Below, piece by piece: positions 14,833-21,790 of a stretch of DNA of 21,790 bases. The first letter of the stretch is position 1, and each line of letters starts with the position of its first letter. Under the pieces are notes generated by a model. It worked only from the letters and a program-made list of their open reading frames with translations, was not told where the DNA came from and searched no databases. The position numbers and the translations under genes were made by a program. The stretch is from assembly GCA_036394315.1 (NCBI GenBank), contig DASWFI010000107.1, positions 1-21,790 on the forward strand, in the 5' to 3' direction. The stretch is from DASWFI01 sp036394315. GTDB taxonomy: Bacteria > Patescibacteriota > Doudnabacteria > UBA920 > O2-02-FULL-48-8.

Positions 14833-16465
14833 TTTTTCCTTGTCAAGTAAATTTTTTGAGCGTTTAAATAAGTTATTTGATTGGCTTGTCAGTACAAAAG
14901 GAATCTTGATTATATCTATTATAGCCGCCATTTCGGCGAGCTTGTATTTTTATATTCATGGGTACACCGTGGCTTATGGTGACGCAGAATCGCATTTGAA
15001 TATAGCCAAGAGGGTGGTTCAAAGTTTAACGCCAGGCTTAGCCCAATTGGGAGGTATTTGGCTACCTTTGCCGCATATATTAATGTTGCCCTTTGTTACA
15101 TCTAATTTTTTGTGGAGAAGTGGTTTAGCCGGCAGTATTGTTTCGGGTGCGGCCTTTATTATTTCCAGTGTTTACCTATACAAATTAGTCTATTTGCTGA
15201 CGCAGAATAAAATAGCAGCATTTATCGGCGCTATCGTTTTTATTAGTAATCCAAATGTTTTATATCTCCAATCGACACCAATGACTGAACTTTCGTTAAT
15301 AGTCTTTTTTATACTTTCGTCTTATTATTTTGTTAAGTATATCCAAGATGATTCGAAACTAATTTCTTTATTACTGTCGGCGTTTTTTGGATTTTGTGCC
15401 GCACTATCTCGATACGACGGGTGGGGATTAGTTGTAGCTGAAGCGGGGATCCTAACCCTTTATTACTTCCCCTACAGAAAAGTACCATTAAGGTTATCTC
15501 AAATTAAAGAATACTGGGATAAAAAAACTTACAATAAACTGGAAGGTGTTTTAATAATGTTTTGTACTTTGGCTTTTTTTGCAATCATCGCTTGGTTAAT
15601 GTGGGGATATTTGATTTTGGGTGATCCTTTATACTTTACGCATAGTCAATTCTCTGCTAAATCTCAACAGCAAAGCTGGCTTGCCAGAGGGGAATTGCCG
15701 GCCTATCATCATATTTTTCAATCGGTGCTTTATTATATAGTTACCGCTATGAGCAATGCAGGAATAGTAATTTTTGGCATTGCTTTGGTGGCATTTGTTA
15801 TATATCTTTTTGATCGGAATCAGAAGCATCGTTTTTTGATCGCTATGTTGTTGTTGGTGCCTTTTGTTTTCAACGTCGCGACATTGTATATGGGTCAATC
15901 AGTTATATTTATTCCTCATGTTACTCCCGTAGGATTTGATTGGCGATTATTTAATGTCCGCTATGGAGTTATGATGATTCCTATGGTTGCATTTTTGGTA
16001 GGTTTTATATTTTCCAAAATAAAACTGACCACACGCTGGTTGATTGTGGGCTTGATGATTGTGCAAATCGGATTGTTCGGAGTTGGTTATTCGAAAATTA
16101 TCAGTTTCGAAGATGGAGTCTCCGGGCTTTCTTCTGCTATATCTAAATCACCAGATGCCCAATTCTGGATAGCCCAACACTATGATCAAGGATTAGTTTT
16201 GGAAGATGATTTTGCCAGGACCATCAGCATAGTACGTACTAAAATACCAATGCAAAATATTATATATATTGGTAATAAGCCTTATTGGGAAGAGTCACTT
16301 ATAGCGCCGGAAAAATACGCTACTTGGATAGTCATGCAGAGAGACGATGCGCTTTGGAGAGCGATTTATGATGTTCCTGCTATTCAAGGCCGTCTGTATT
16401 CTCATTTCCAGAAAGTTTATACTTCGCCTGAAATTTTAATTTTTAAAAGAGTCGCTAATAAATAA
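14822..16465 (+). CDS. GT-C glycosyltransferase (ArnT/PMT-like), membrane
   Basis: 547 residues. After the first membrane segment (about 27-46) comes the first outer loop with AYGDAESHLNIAKRV (D54, E56), the position of the catalytic acidic residues in GT-C enzymes. About ten further hydrophobic segments follow, with LSRYDGWGL after the middle segments, and a C-terminal soluble region of about 110 residues ending SPEILIFKR. GT-C enzymes transfer a sugar from a polyprenyl-phosphate donor on the outer side of the membrane. The 17941-19716 product is a clear paralogue over the whole length (shared GDA..HLN, LTPG..QLG..WLPL, SNP/ANPN, SRYDGW, FIP, P.ILIFK). Strong Shine-Dalgarno; overlaps the upstream gene by 11 nt and abuts the downstream gene with no spacer. 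Confidence 0.85.
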   Translation: MIINFSLSSKFFERLNKLFDWLVSTKGILIISIIAAISASLYFYIHGYTVAYGDAESHLNIAKRVVQSLTPGLAQLGGIWLPLPHILMLPFVTSNFLWRSGLAGSIVSGAAFIISSVYLYKLVYLLTQNKIAAFIGAIVFISNPNVLYLQSTPMTELSLIVFFILSSYYFVKYIQDDSKLISLLLSAFFGFCAALSRYDGWGLVVAEAGILTLYYFPYRKVPLRLSQIKEYWDKKTYNKLEGVLIMFCTLAFFAIIAWLMWGYLILGDPLYFTHSQFSAKSQQQSWLARGELPAYHHIFQSVLYYIVTAMSNAGIVIFGIALVAFVIYLFDRNQKHRFLIAMLLLVPFVFNVATLYMGQSVIFIPHVTPVGFDWRLFNVRYGVMMIPMVAFLVGFIFSKIKLTTRWLIVGLMIVQIGLFGVGYSKIISFEDGVSGLSSAISKSPDAQFWIAQHYDQGLVLEDDFARTISIVRTKIPMQNIIYIGNKPYWEESLIAPEKYATWIVMQRDDALWRAIYDVPAIQGRLYSHFQKVYTSPEILIFKRVANK

Positions 16466-17944
16466 ATGAATTTTAAAAATACTCAAGACTATTTATTTCT
16501 CCCAGAAAGTTACAGCGCGAAAAAACGGATTTCTACGGAAAATGTGCTTTCACTGCTTATTTTAAGTATAATTTCTGTTATTCTCCTCGCTATTTGTAAA
16601 CTAGTTTTTAGCGTGTCTGTAATTCTTAGTATCTCGGCTGCATTAGCTGTGTTTTATTTTGTAATCATGTTATTTAAGCTTACAGTGGTGCTAAATTCTT
16701 TTTCTTCAGAATTTATAAATTTTAGTGCTAAAGAAATATCTTCTTTGCAAGACAAAAATTTGCCCGTATACACACTTCTCATTCCTTTATATAGAGAAGA
16801 AAAAGTTATTGACCAGGTGATAAAAGCGGTCACTTCGCTTGATTACCCAAAAGATAAACTCGACGTAATCATAACTCTGGAAAAATATGATACAGAAACT
16901 ATAAATGCAATCAGAAAAGCCAATCCACCAGCTTATATAAAAACGTTAATTCTCCCGGATGTCCATCCCAAAACAAAACCGAAAGCTTTAAACGTAGCTT
17001 TTTTACAGGCCAAGGGAAAATATTTGGTAATTTATGACGCCGAAATAATTCCGGACACGGACCAGTTAAAGAAGGCAGTTTTAGCTTTTAAGAAATATCC
17101 AGAAATTGGCTGTTTGCAAACGCGTTTAGATCATTATAATACTCGTCAAAGCGTTATTACACGATTATTTAATACGGAGTATTCTTTTTACTACGATTTT
17201 TTCCTGCCGGGACTGCAGAAAATAGGTTCTCCTATTCCTTTGTCCGGACATAGCTCTCACTTCCGCACGAATTTGCTAAAAAAAATAGGGGCCTGGGATC
17301 CTTACAATGTTACCGAAGACTGCGATATAGGTATGCGTCTGCATCGAATTGGTTTTCAAGTGGGAGTGATAGATTCGGTCAGTAAAGAAGAGGCAACTCC
17401 AACAATGAAAAGCTGGATATATCAAAGGACGCGCTGGATGAAAGGTTTTATACAGACCAGTATGGTGCATTTGCGTCATCCACAGCGATTTAGAAGAGAA
17501 ATTGGCGGTTGGAAAAATCTATTTGTGTTTTTTATTACTGTTCCAGGTATGGTTTTAATAAACGCGCTTAATTTGTTTTACTGGATATTATTAATATTTT
17601 GGCTTTTTACCCGTTCTCAAATGGTCCAAAGTTTTTTTCCTGGACCTGTCCTGTATCTTTCCCTAAGTTCTTTTATAATTGGTAATTTTATTTTTGTTTA
17701 TTTAAACGTGATTGGTGCTTATAAGCGGGGAAGTTATGACTTGGTAAAATATACTCTGCTTTCACCACTTTATTGGTTTATGCTTTCAGTTGCTACCGTT
17801 CGCGCTATGGGACAAATATTTATCAGTCCACATACCTGGGAAAAAACTGAACATGGTACTCATTTAGAAGATATAAGTCACTCTGTTTCTCCCGCGTCCT
17901 TGCAAGCATTGCCTGTAAATTCTAAAGATAGCGGAGGATTATGA
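16466..17944 (+). CDS. Cellulose-synthase-like membrane GT2 glycosyltransferase
   Basis: 492 residues with two N-terminal membrane segments (about 26-75), a cytoplasmic GT-A domain, and C-terminal membrane segments (about 350-460). Motifs: LPVYTLLIPLYREE at the domain start, YDAE (D191, E193), TED (about 283-285) and QRTRW (320-324), the processive-GT2 set. This places it with the CESA-like/XagB-type enzymes, probably making a beta-linked polysaccharide at the inner membrane. It is a full-length paralogue of module 2 of the protein at 4845-9482, sharing even the 'WEKTxHGxHLE' end. It starts directly at the stop of the previous gene (TAA then ATG) and overlaps the next as ATGA. No PilZ domain is seen. 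Confidence 0.92.
   Translation: MNFKNTQDYLFLPESYSAKKRISTENVLSLLILSIISVILLAICKLVFSVSVILSISAALAVFYFVIMLFKLTVVLNSFSSEFINFSAKEISSLQDKNLPVYTLLIPLYREEKVIDQVIKAVTSLDYPKDKLDVIITLEKYDTETINAIRKANPPAYIKTLILPDVHPKTKPKALNVAFLQAKGKYLVIYDAEIIPDTDQLKKAVLAFKKYPEIGCLQTRLDHYNTRQSVITRLFNTEYSFYYDFFLPGLQKIGSPIPLSGHSSHFRTNLLKKIGAWDPYNVTEDCDIGMRLHRIGFQVGVIDSVSKEEATPTMKSWIYQRTRWMKGFIQTSMVHLRHPQRFRREIGGWKNLFVFFITVPGMVLINALNLFYWILLIFWLFTRSQMVQSFFPGPVLYLSLSSFIIGNFIFVYLNVIGAYKRGSYDLVKYTLLSPLYWFMLSVATVRAMGQIFISPHTWEKTEHGTHLEDISHSVSPASLQALPVNSKDSGGL
17933..17937 (+). promoter_or_regulatory. Strong Shine-Dalgarno for the 17941 gene
   Basis: GGAGG ends 3 nt before the ATG at 17941, inside the end of the preceding gene. It supports reinitiation at the ATGA overlap. 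Confidence 0.75.
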
Positions 17945-19716
17945 GTCGGACTACCGGTATAAAAAAATTCTGGGGAAGTTATGCTACAGAAATTATTTTG
18001 ATTTTTTTTGCAGTCGCAGTCAGCATCGGATCAACGGCATATTTTATGAGTTTGCACGTGACATTGTCCAATGGTGACGCTATCCCTCATTTGAATACAG
18101 CTCGCCGGATTTTAGACAGCCTGACTCCGGGCTTTACTCAGCTCGGATATGTATGGCTGCCACTGGCGCACCTATTAATGCTGCCGTTTATTTGGAACAA
18201 CTTTCTTTATTATTCCGGTTTGGCTGGGATTATCATATCCATGGTTTCTTTTGTCGGTGCTGCACTTTTGATATTTAAGACCGCCCAACTGCTTTCAGGT
18301 AATAGGATAGCAGGCATAATCGCTTTTATATTGTTTATCGCCAACCCCAACATTTCATACATGCAAGCAACTCCGCTTACGGAAATGCTGTACGTCTTCA
18401 CACTGACTGGCGGAATTTATTATTTATTGTTATGGATCAAACGCCGTCGTCTAACTTATTTGATAGTAAGCTCGCTTTTTTTACTTGCATCAAATCTTTC
18501 TCGCTATGATGGTTGGTTTCTGTCCATAGCAATAATTTGCGGTCTGGTAATTTATGAATTATATTTAAATAAAAATTGGGTAAAAACAGAAGCCACTGCG
18601 ATTATATTTGGATTGGTAGTTTTTTTCGGACCAGTTTTATGGATTATTTGGAATTTTATGATTTTTGGCAATCCCATATACTTCGCTGTCGGTCAGTACT
18701 CGGCCAAAGCTCAGCAACTTGATTTACGGGTGCATGGTGGACTGCCGTCTTATCATAATTTAGTCATCTCGCTGCAGACTGTGTTTTATTCGGCACAAAT
18801 GGTAATCGGCTGGTCTGGCTTGGCTCTGGGCTTGATTGGCTGTGGTTATTTGATTTGGGATGCCATTCGCACACGTCAATATTATAAAATTTTATTTTTT
18901 ATGCTCGGTCTGCAGATATTTTATTATGTAATAAATATTTATACGGGCAATGCGGTTATTTTTATTCCACAGCTAACGCCTCATAAAATGTTTAATATCC
19001 GTTACGCTATAACTTTTGTACCATTTTTTATTATCGCGGGCGGAGTAGTGCTGTCCAAAGTCAAATGGTTTGCTGTGGCAATACTCACACTAGTGCTTAT
19101 AGAGTACGGCCTGGTGGCTGGACATCACAGTATAATCATGTTGAATGAATCCGTAAACGGGTACGCCAGTCAAGCAGCCAGCTCAAGTCGCATCCAGGCC
19201 GGTCAGTGGCTGGCTGGGCATTACGACAGGGGTTTGATCCTTGCCGACACGTTTGTAAACGACTCTGCTGCGTTTTACAGTAAAATTCCACTCAATCATT
19301 GGATAGACAGCAGTAATACTAAACTCTACATCCAGGCCATGCATGATCCTGCTGCTACTGTAGATTGGGTATTGTTACGAAACAGGGACGCAATATCTCA
19401 GGCATTTACTCTGGGTGATATGAATGCTGATGGTTTTGGTATTGTCTATCAAGGGCCGGATATTTTAATCTTTAAAAAGGGAATACCTGATCAAGTCACT
19501 TTACTACCTGTTGTAAATCTTATCCCAGAGGCAGTAAAACCACCTGCAATTATTCCAGCATACACCACCCACGTCGTCCTGAAAGGGGAAAATTTATGGA
19601 GTATAGCACAAATTTATCTTGGTGATGGAAAATTATGGACTAAACTCGCATCCGATAACAAGTTACAGAACCCAAATGTAATTCACGTAGACGATGTTAT
19701 TGTTATTTATAAATAA
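17941..19716 (+). CDS. GT-C membrane glycosyltransferase with C-terminal LysM domain
   Basis: 591 residues. Residues 1 to about 515 are a GT-C protein paralogous to the 14822-16465 product: first membrane segment (about 18-38), first outer loop SNGDAIPHLNTARR (D46), multiple membrane segments, LSRYDGWF, and an outer soluble region ending GPDILIFKK. The paralogue stops at this point; here a Pro-rich linker and a LysM domain (about 544-591, HVVLKGENLWSIAQIYLGDG to VDDVIVIYK) are added. LysM binds N-acetylglucosamine-containing glycans such as peptidoglycan, and by topology it would lie outside the membrane. E56 of the paralogue corresponds to Ile48 here, so one of two acidic residues is lost. 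ATGA overlap with the previous gene; the next gene follows after 8 nt. Confidence 0.88.
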   Translation: MSRTTGIKKFWGSYATEIILIFFAVAVSIGSTAYFMSLHVTLSNGDAIPHLNTARRILDSLTPGFTQLGYVWLPLAHLLMLPFIWNNFLYYSGLAGIIISMVSFVGAALLIFKTAQLLSGNRIAGIIAFILFIANPNISYMQATPLTEMLYVFTLTGGIYYLLLWIKRRRLTYLIVSSLFLLASNLSRYDGWFLSIAIICGLVIYELYLNKNWVKTEATAIIFGLVVFFGPVLWIIWNFMIFGNPIYFAVGQYSAKAQQLDLRVHGGLPSYHNLVISLQTVFYSAQMVIGWSGLALGLIGCGYLIWDAIRTRQYYKILFFMLGLQIFYYVINIYTGNAVIFIPQLTPHKMFNIRYAITFVPFFIIAGGVVLSKVKWFAVAILTLVLIEYGLVAGHHSIIMLNESVNGYASQAASSSRIQAGQWLAGHYDRGLILADTFVNDSAAFYSKIPLNHWIDSSNTKLYIQAMHDPAATVDWVLLRNRDAISQAFTLGDMNADGFGIVYQGPDILIFKKGIPDQVTLLPVVNLIPEAVKPPAIIPAYTTHVVLKGENLWSIAQIYLGDGKLWTKLASDNKLQNPNVIHVDDVIVIYK

Positions 19717-19724
19717 ATTAAATA

Positions 19725-20984
19725 ATGAATGGTGCGGATTATAAAATTATCAGAATCGTAACAATATGTGCACTCATTATGCTTGTACTATTTTCAATCA
19801 AAAAAAATTCAAGCAAAACTTCTCAAAAACTAAGGCATCCAGAAACCTTCTGGACTGTTCAATCTATCGATGCGATGAAATATTCGCGGGATACTGCTCG
19901 GGAGAAGATGAACGAACTAAGCTTCGATATAGTTATCCAAAAACAAGTATCTGATATCGCAGGCACTGGAGCTACTCACATAGGCATAGGAACTCCTTAT
20001 GATCAGGAGTTTTTGCCATTTTTACAACGATGGGTAAGTGCTGCCCGATCAAATCATCTTAAGGTTTGGTTCCGCGGCAATTTTTCTGGCTGGGAAAATT
20101 GGTTTAATTATCCAAAAATTACACGAGATCAGCATTTGCAAATGACCCGGGATTTTATTGTTAACAATTCCAAATTGTTTGAGGATGGAGATATTTTTTC
20201 TTCCTGTCCAGAATGTGAGAATGGCGGGCCTGGCGATCCTAGGCACACTGGCGATGTCACAGGCTTCCGACAATTTATTATAAGTGAGAATAAAACTGCC
20301 CAAACTGCATTTGCCGACATTCACAAGCAAGTAGCATCGAATTATTTTTCTATGAATGGCGATGTCGCTAAGCTTGTAATGGACAAAGACACAACTGCTA
20401 AGCTGGGCGGGGTAGTGACTATTGATCACTACGTCTCGTCCCCGGATAAAATGATAACCGACATTGATGCCTTGGCTGATTCCAGTGGCGGTAAAATTAT
20501 TCTTGGAGAATTTGGAGCACCAATTCCTGATCTGAATGGAAATTTTACGGATGAGCAGCAAAAAAACTGGATGCAGGAAACTTTGGATAAATTAGCATCA
20601 GATAAAAATGTGATTGGCTTGAATTATTGGGTCAGTGTGGGCGGCTCTACTCAGATTTGGACAGAAAGCGGAAATATTAAACCCGCGGCAGAGATGCTTG
20701 TTAATTATTACAAACCGACTTTGGTGGCAGGACAAGTAGTAAACGAATTATCTCAACCGATTACTAATGCCACAGCAGCAACAGCTTATCGTGAGGTCCA
20801 TACAGATAACAGCGGCAGATTTGTTATTCCGGTGGTCGGGGGTAAAAGTTCTAGTTTGCAGATCTCGGCCCCGAATTTTGTGAGTCGAATCGGAAACGTA
20901 GATAGCTTGAGCAGTCAAGTGGTTCTTAAGAAAATCCATGAGAGCGGGTGGTTTAAATTTTGGAAAATGGTCAATTCCAAATAG
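19725..20984 (+). CDS. Membrane-anchored TIM-barrel glycosidase-like protein with C-terminal regulatory-like beta domain
   Basis: 419 residues. One N-terminal membrane segment (about 9-25) with no clear cleavage site suggests an anchored, exported protein. The main domain (about 40-330) has clan GH-A-like features: HIGIGTPYDQEF, LKVWFRGNFSGWENW, a possible acid/base Glu in SCPECENGG (near 165), TIDHYVSS, and a likely nucleophile in ILGEFGAP (near 265). A WMQETLDKLAS helix and LNYWVSVGG strand follow, as in GH5/GH39-type barrels. The last part (about 333-405, AGQVVNELSQPITNA to VVGGKSSSLQISAP) looks like a carboxypeptidase-regulatory/CnaB-like beta domain. Likely cuts or remodels a surface glycan, possibly the operon's own product; substrate unknown and catalytic residues are assigned by eye. 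Last gene of the operon, 8 nt after the LysM gene; no clear terminator follows. Confidence 0.7.
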   Translation: MNGADYKIIRIVTICALIMLVLFSIKKNSSKTSQKLRHPETFWTVQSIDAMKYSRDTAREKMNELSFDIVIQKQVSDIAGTGATHIGIGTPYDQEFLPFLQRWVSAARSNHLKVWFRGNFSGWENWFNYPKITRDQHLQMTRDFIVNNSKLFEDGDIFSSCPECENGGPGDPRHTGDVTGFRQFIISENKTAQTAFADIHKQVASNYFSMNGDVAKLVMDKDTTAKLGGVVTIDHYVSSPDKMITDIDALADSSGGKIILGEFGAPIPDLNGNFTDEQQKNWMQETLDKLASDKNVIGLNYWVSVGGSTQIWTESGNIKPAAEMLVNYYKPTLVAGQVVNELSQPITNATAATAYREVHTDNSGRFVIPVVGGKSSSLQISAPNFVSRIGNVDSLSSQVVLKKIHESGWFKFWKMVNSK

Positions 20985-20991
20985 GTTTTCT

Positions 20992-21020
20992 TTGACAGCA
21001 ATCTAGCCTTATTGTCTAAC
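20992..21020 (+). promoter_or_regulatory. Predicted promoter for the DUF3494 gene
   Basis: TTGACA (20992-20997, perfect -35), a 17-bp spacer and TCTAAC (21015-21020, 4/6 to TATAAT). Start expected near 21027, giving an unusually long leader of about 215 nt before the ATG at 21243. Confidence 0.45.
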
Positions 21021-21069
21021 CATCAATCCTAATAGTTGTTAATAATATCCGGAAATATGTATCAATTAA

Positions 21070-21204
21070 CGAATAAGAGCCTGAAAAGGCTGGAGATTTT
21101 GGTCTAATCAGGTTTGCCATTGCTTGTGGTTAGAGGTATTATGAATATATAAGCAATTAAGCAAGAAGTTCCCTTTAACTGGTTACAGGAGTATGCTCCT
21201 TTTT
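21070..21204 (+). promoter_or_regulatory. Structured 5' leader, possible riboswitch-like element of unknown class
   Basis: This stretch of the gene-free interval 20985-21242 holds three hairpins in order. First, AGCCT-GAAA-AGGCT (21078-21091) is a perfect 5-bp stem capped by a GNRA tetraloop. Second, TCTAATC (21103-21109) pairs with GGTTAGA (21128-21134). Third, a terminator-like hairpin lies at 21187-21204. A GAAA-capped stem followed by GGTCTAA and later TGGTTAG recalls the layout of GEMM-I (c-di-GMP) riboswitches, but the conserved GCAAA-type core is not visible, so I do not assign that class. Confidence 0.35.
21187..21204 (+). terminator. Terminator-like hairpin in the DUF3494 leader
   Basis: AGGAG-TATG-CTCCT is followed by TTTT and then C. 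The stem is short (5 bp), so alone it would be weak. Its place after the structured leader and 38 nt before the start codon fits a conditional attenuator. Confidence 0.4.
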
Positions 21205-21242
21205 CGTTTAAGACAAAATTTTGTAATTAATTTAATATTTTT

Positions 21243-21790
21243 ATGCAAGATGGCACAATACGGAAAATTAGAAAATCGAAATTAAAAATCAATTTAATAA
21301 AAAAATCACCCCCTATGGTTGCCAAAACTCAACATCTTGGTTTCAAGGTTTTAGCACTGATAGGGATTCTTGCTCTCAATTTACAATTATTCATCCCCAA
21401 TAAGGTTTCCGCAGCCACCACTCCGTCTCTGGGTGCGGCTGGAACTTACGGTGTGCTTGCTAGCACTTACACCAATACATCGGTAACCACGATCAATGGA
21501 GATGTCGGGTTTACTACAGCCCCAGCAGTTGCTCCGTTGGGCGTGCATACCAACTATGGATCCGGAGCTCCCTACAGCACCGCTGGCATAGACCAAGCCA
21601 CTGCTCTAGCTTCCTTAGCTTCTCAAGCCTGTACCTTCACTTTCGCTGTCGGAGCAATTGATCTGGCATCAGATACCACTCACGGCACAGTGGGAGTTTA
21701 CACTCCCGGAGTCTACTGCAGCATCGGAGCCATGAGTATCGGAGGTAGTGGAACTATTACTCTCTCTGGCAGTGGTACCTTTATCTTTAG
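21243..21790 (+). CDS. Exported DUF3494 (ice-binding-like) protein, 5' part (3' end outside window)
   Basis: The frame is open from the ATG at 21243 to the window end (182 residues visible, no stop). Residues 25-57 form a signal peptide (Lys-rich start, hydrophobic core VLALIGILALNLQLFI, cleavage motif VSA before ATT). The mature part begins LGAAGTYGVLASTYTNT and continues with INGDVGF, IDQATALASL, YTPGVYC and LSGSGTFIF, the recognisable opening of the DUF3494 (PF11999) beta-helix. Members bind ice in some bacteria and algae, but many in non-polar bacteria are surface or adhesin-like modules, so ice binding is not implied. A second in-frame ATG at 21315 would give a more ordinary signal-peptide length; neither ATG has a clear Shine-Dalgarno sequence. 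The long structured leader upstream suggests regulated expression. Confidence 0.85.
   Translation, partial: MQDGTIRKIRKSKLKINLIKKSPPMVAKTQHLGFKVLALIGILALNLQLFIPNKVSAATTPSLGAAGTYGVLASTYTNTSVTTINGDVGFTTAPAVAPLGVHTNYGSGAPYSTAGIDQATALASLASQACTFTFAVGAIDLASDTTHGTVGVYTPGVYCSIGAMSIGGSGTITLSGSGTFIF

Noticed and set aside
13303..17944. Possible alternative genetic code (UGA=Gly) as in some CPR lineages
   Set aside because: UGA ends the genes at 13306 and 17944 exactly at ATGA overlaps with the next start, and no gene has in-frame UGA at conserved positions.
20049..20561. 170-codon minus-strand open frame opposite the glycosidase-like gene
   Set aside because: The sense strand carries a coherent exported protein in operon context; the antisense translation shows no domain.
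21070..21140. Firm call of a c-di-GMP-I riboswitch
   Set aside because: Only the tetraloop hairpin and receptor-like strands resemble the class; the conserved GCAAA-containing core and its 3' partner are not seen, so it is kept as an unassigned leader.
21387..21596. 69-codon minus-strand open frame at the right end
   Set aside because: It is antisense to the DUF3494 coding sequence, whose signal peptide and domain start are clear.

Overview
The window looks like part of a Candidate Phyla Radiation (Patescibacteria) genome. The incomplete surface protein at the left end finishes in an SH3-like module followed by a 'VYYLGEILRYPFPSEAIFRSWG'-type module that I associate with CPR exported proteins. 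UGA and UAA both end genes at tight, coherent gene junctions (ATGA overlaps at 13303 and 17941), so the standard bacterial code (table 11) applies and the UGA=Gly code of Gracilibacteria/Absconditabacteria does not. Assignment below the level of CPR is not possible from this window.

Layout, all on the + strand: (i) 2-1759, 3' part of a large secreted protein, followed by two terminator-like hairpins; (ii) 1935-4784, a complete uvrA with its own promoter; (iii) 4845-20984, ten genes that overlap or are separated by 0-10 nt, read as one operon for building a cell-surface glycan; (iv) 20985-21242, a leader region with a promoter-like site and conspicuous RNA hairpins; (v) 21243-21790, 5' part of an exported DUF3494 (ice-binding-like) protein that runs off the end. 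There is no tRNA, rRNA, CRISPR array or insertion sequence that I can see.

The operon is the main interest. Its first gene encodes a 1545-residue protein that joins four complete enzymes: a DPM1/ArnC-like GT2, a membrane cellulose-synthase-like GT2, a Wzx/MATE-like flippase and a GT4 glycosyltransferase. It is followed by a NodB-type deacetylase, two tandem paralogous GT2 enzymes, a GT4, a GT-C membrane glycosyltransferase, a second GT-C, a stand-alone paralogue of the cellulose-synthase-like module, a third GT-C carrying a C-terminal LysM domain, and a membrane-anchored TIM-barrel glycosidase-like protein. A working model (inference): cytoplasmic GT2/GT4 enzymes make polyprenyl-linked sugars and oligosaccharides, the deacetylase modifies one sugar, the flippase module exports the lipid-linked product, the GT-C enzymes use polyprenyl-phosphate sugars outside the membrane, and the LysM tail and the glycosidase-like protein act at the cell wall or surface.

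Base composition changes inside the operon: uvrA and the four-module gene are near-balanced or GC-rich, while genes from about 9.5 to 17.9 kb are clearly AT-rich, suggesting that the operon was assembled from parts of different origin.
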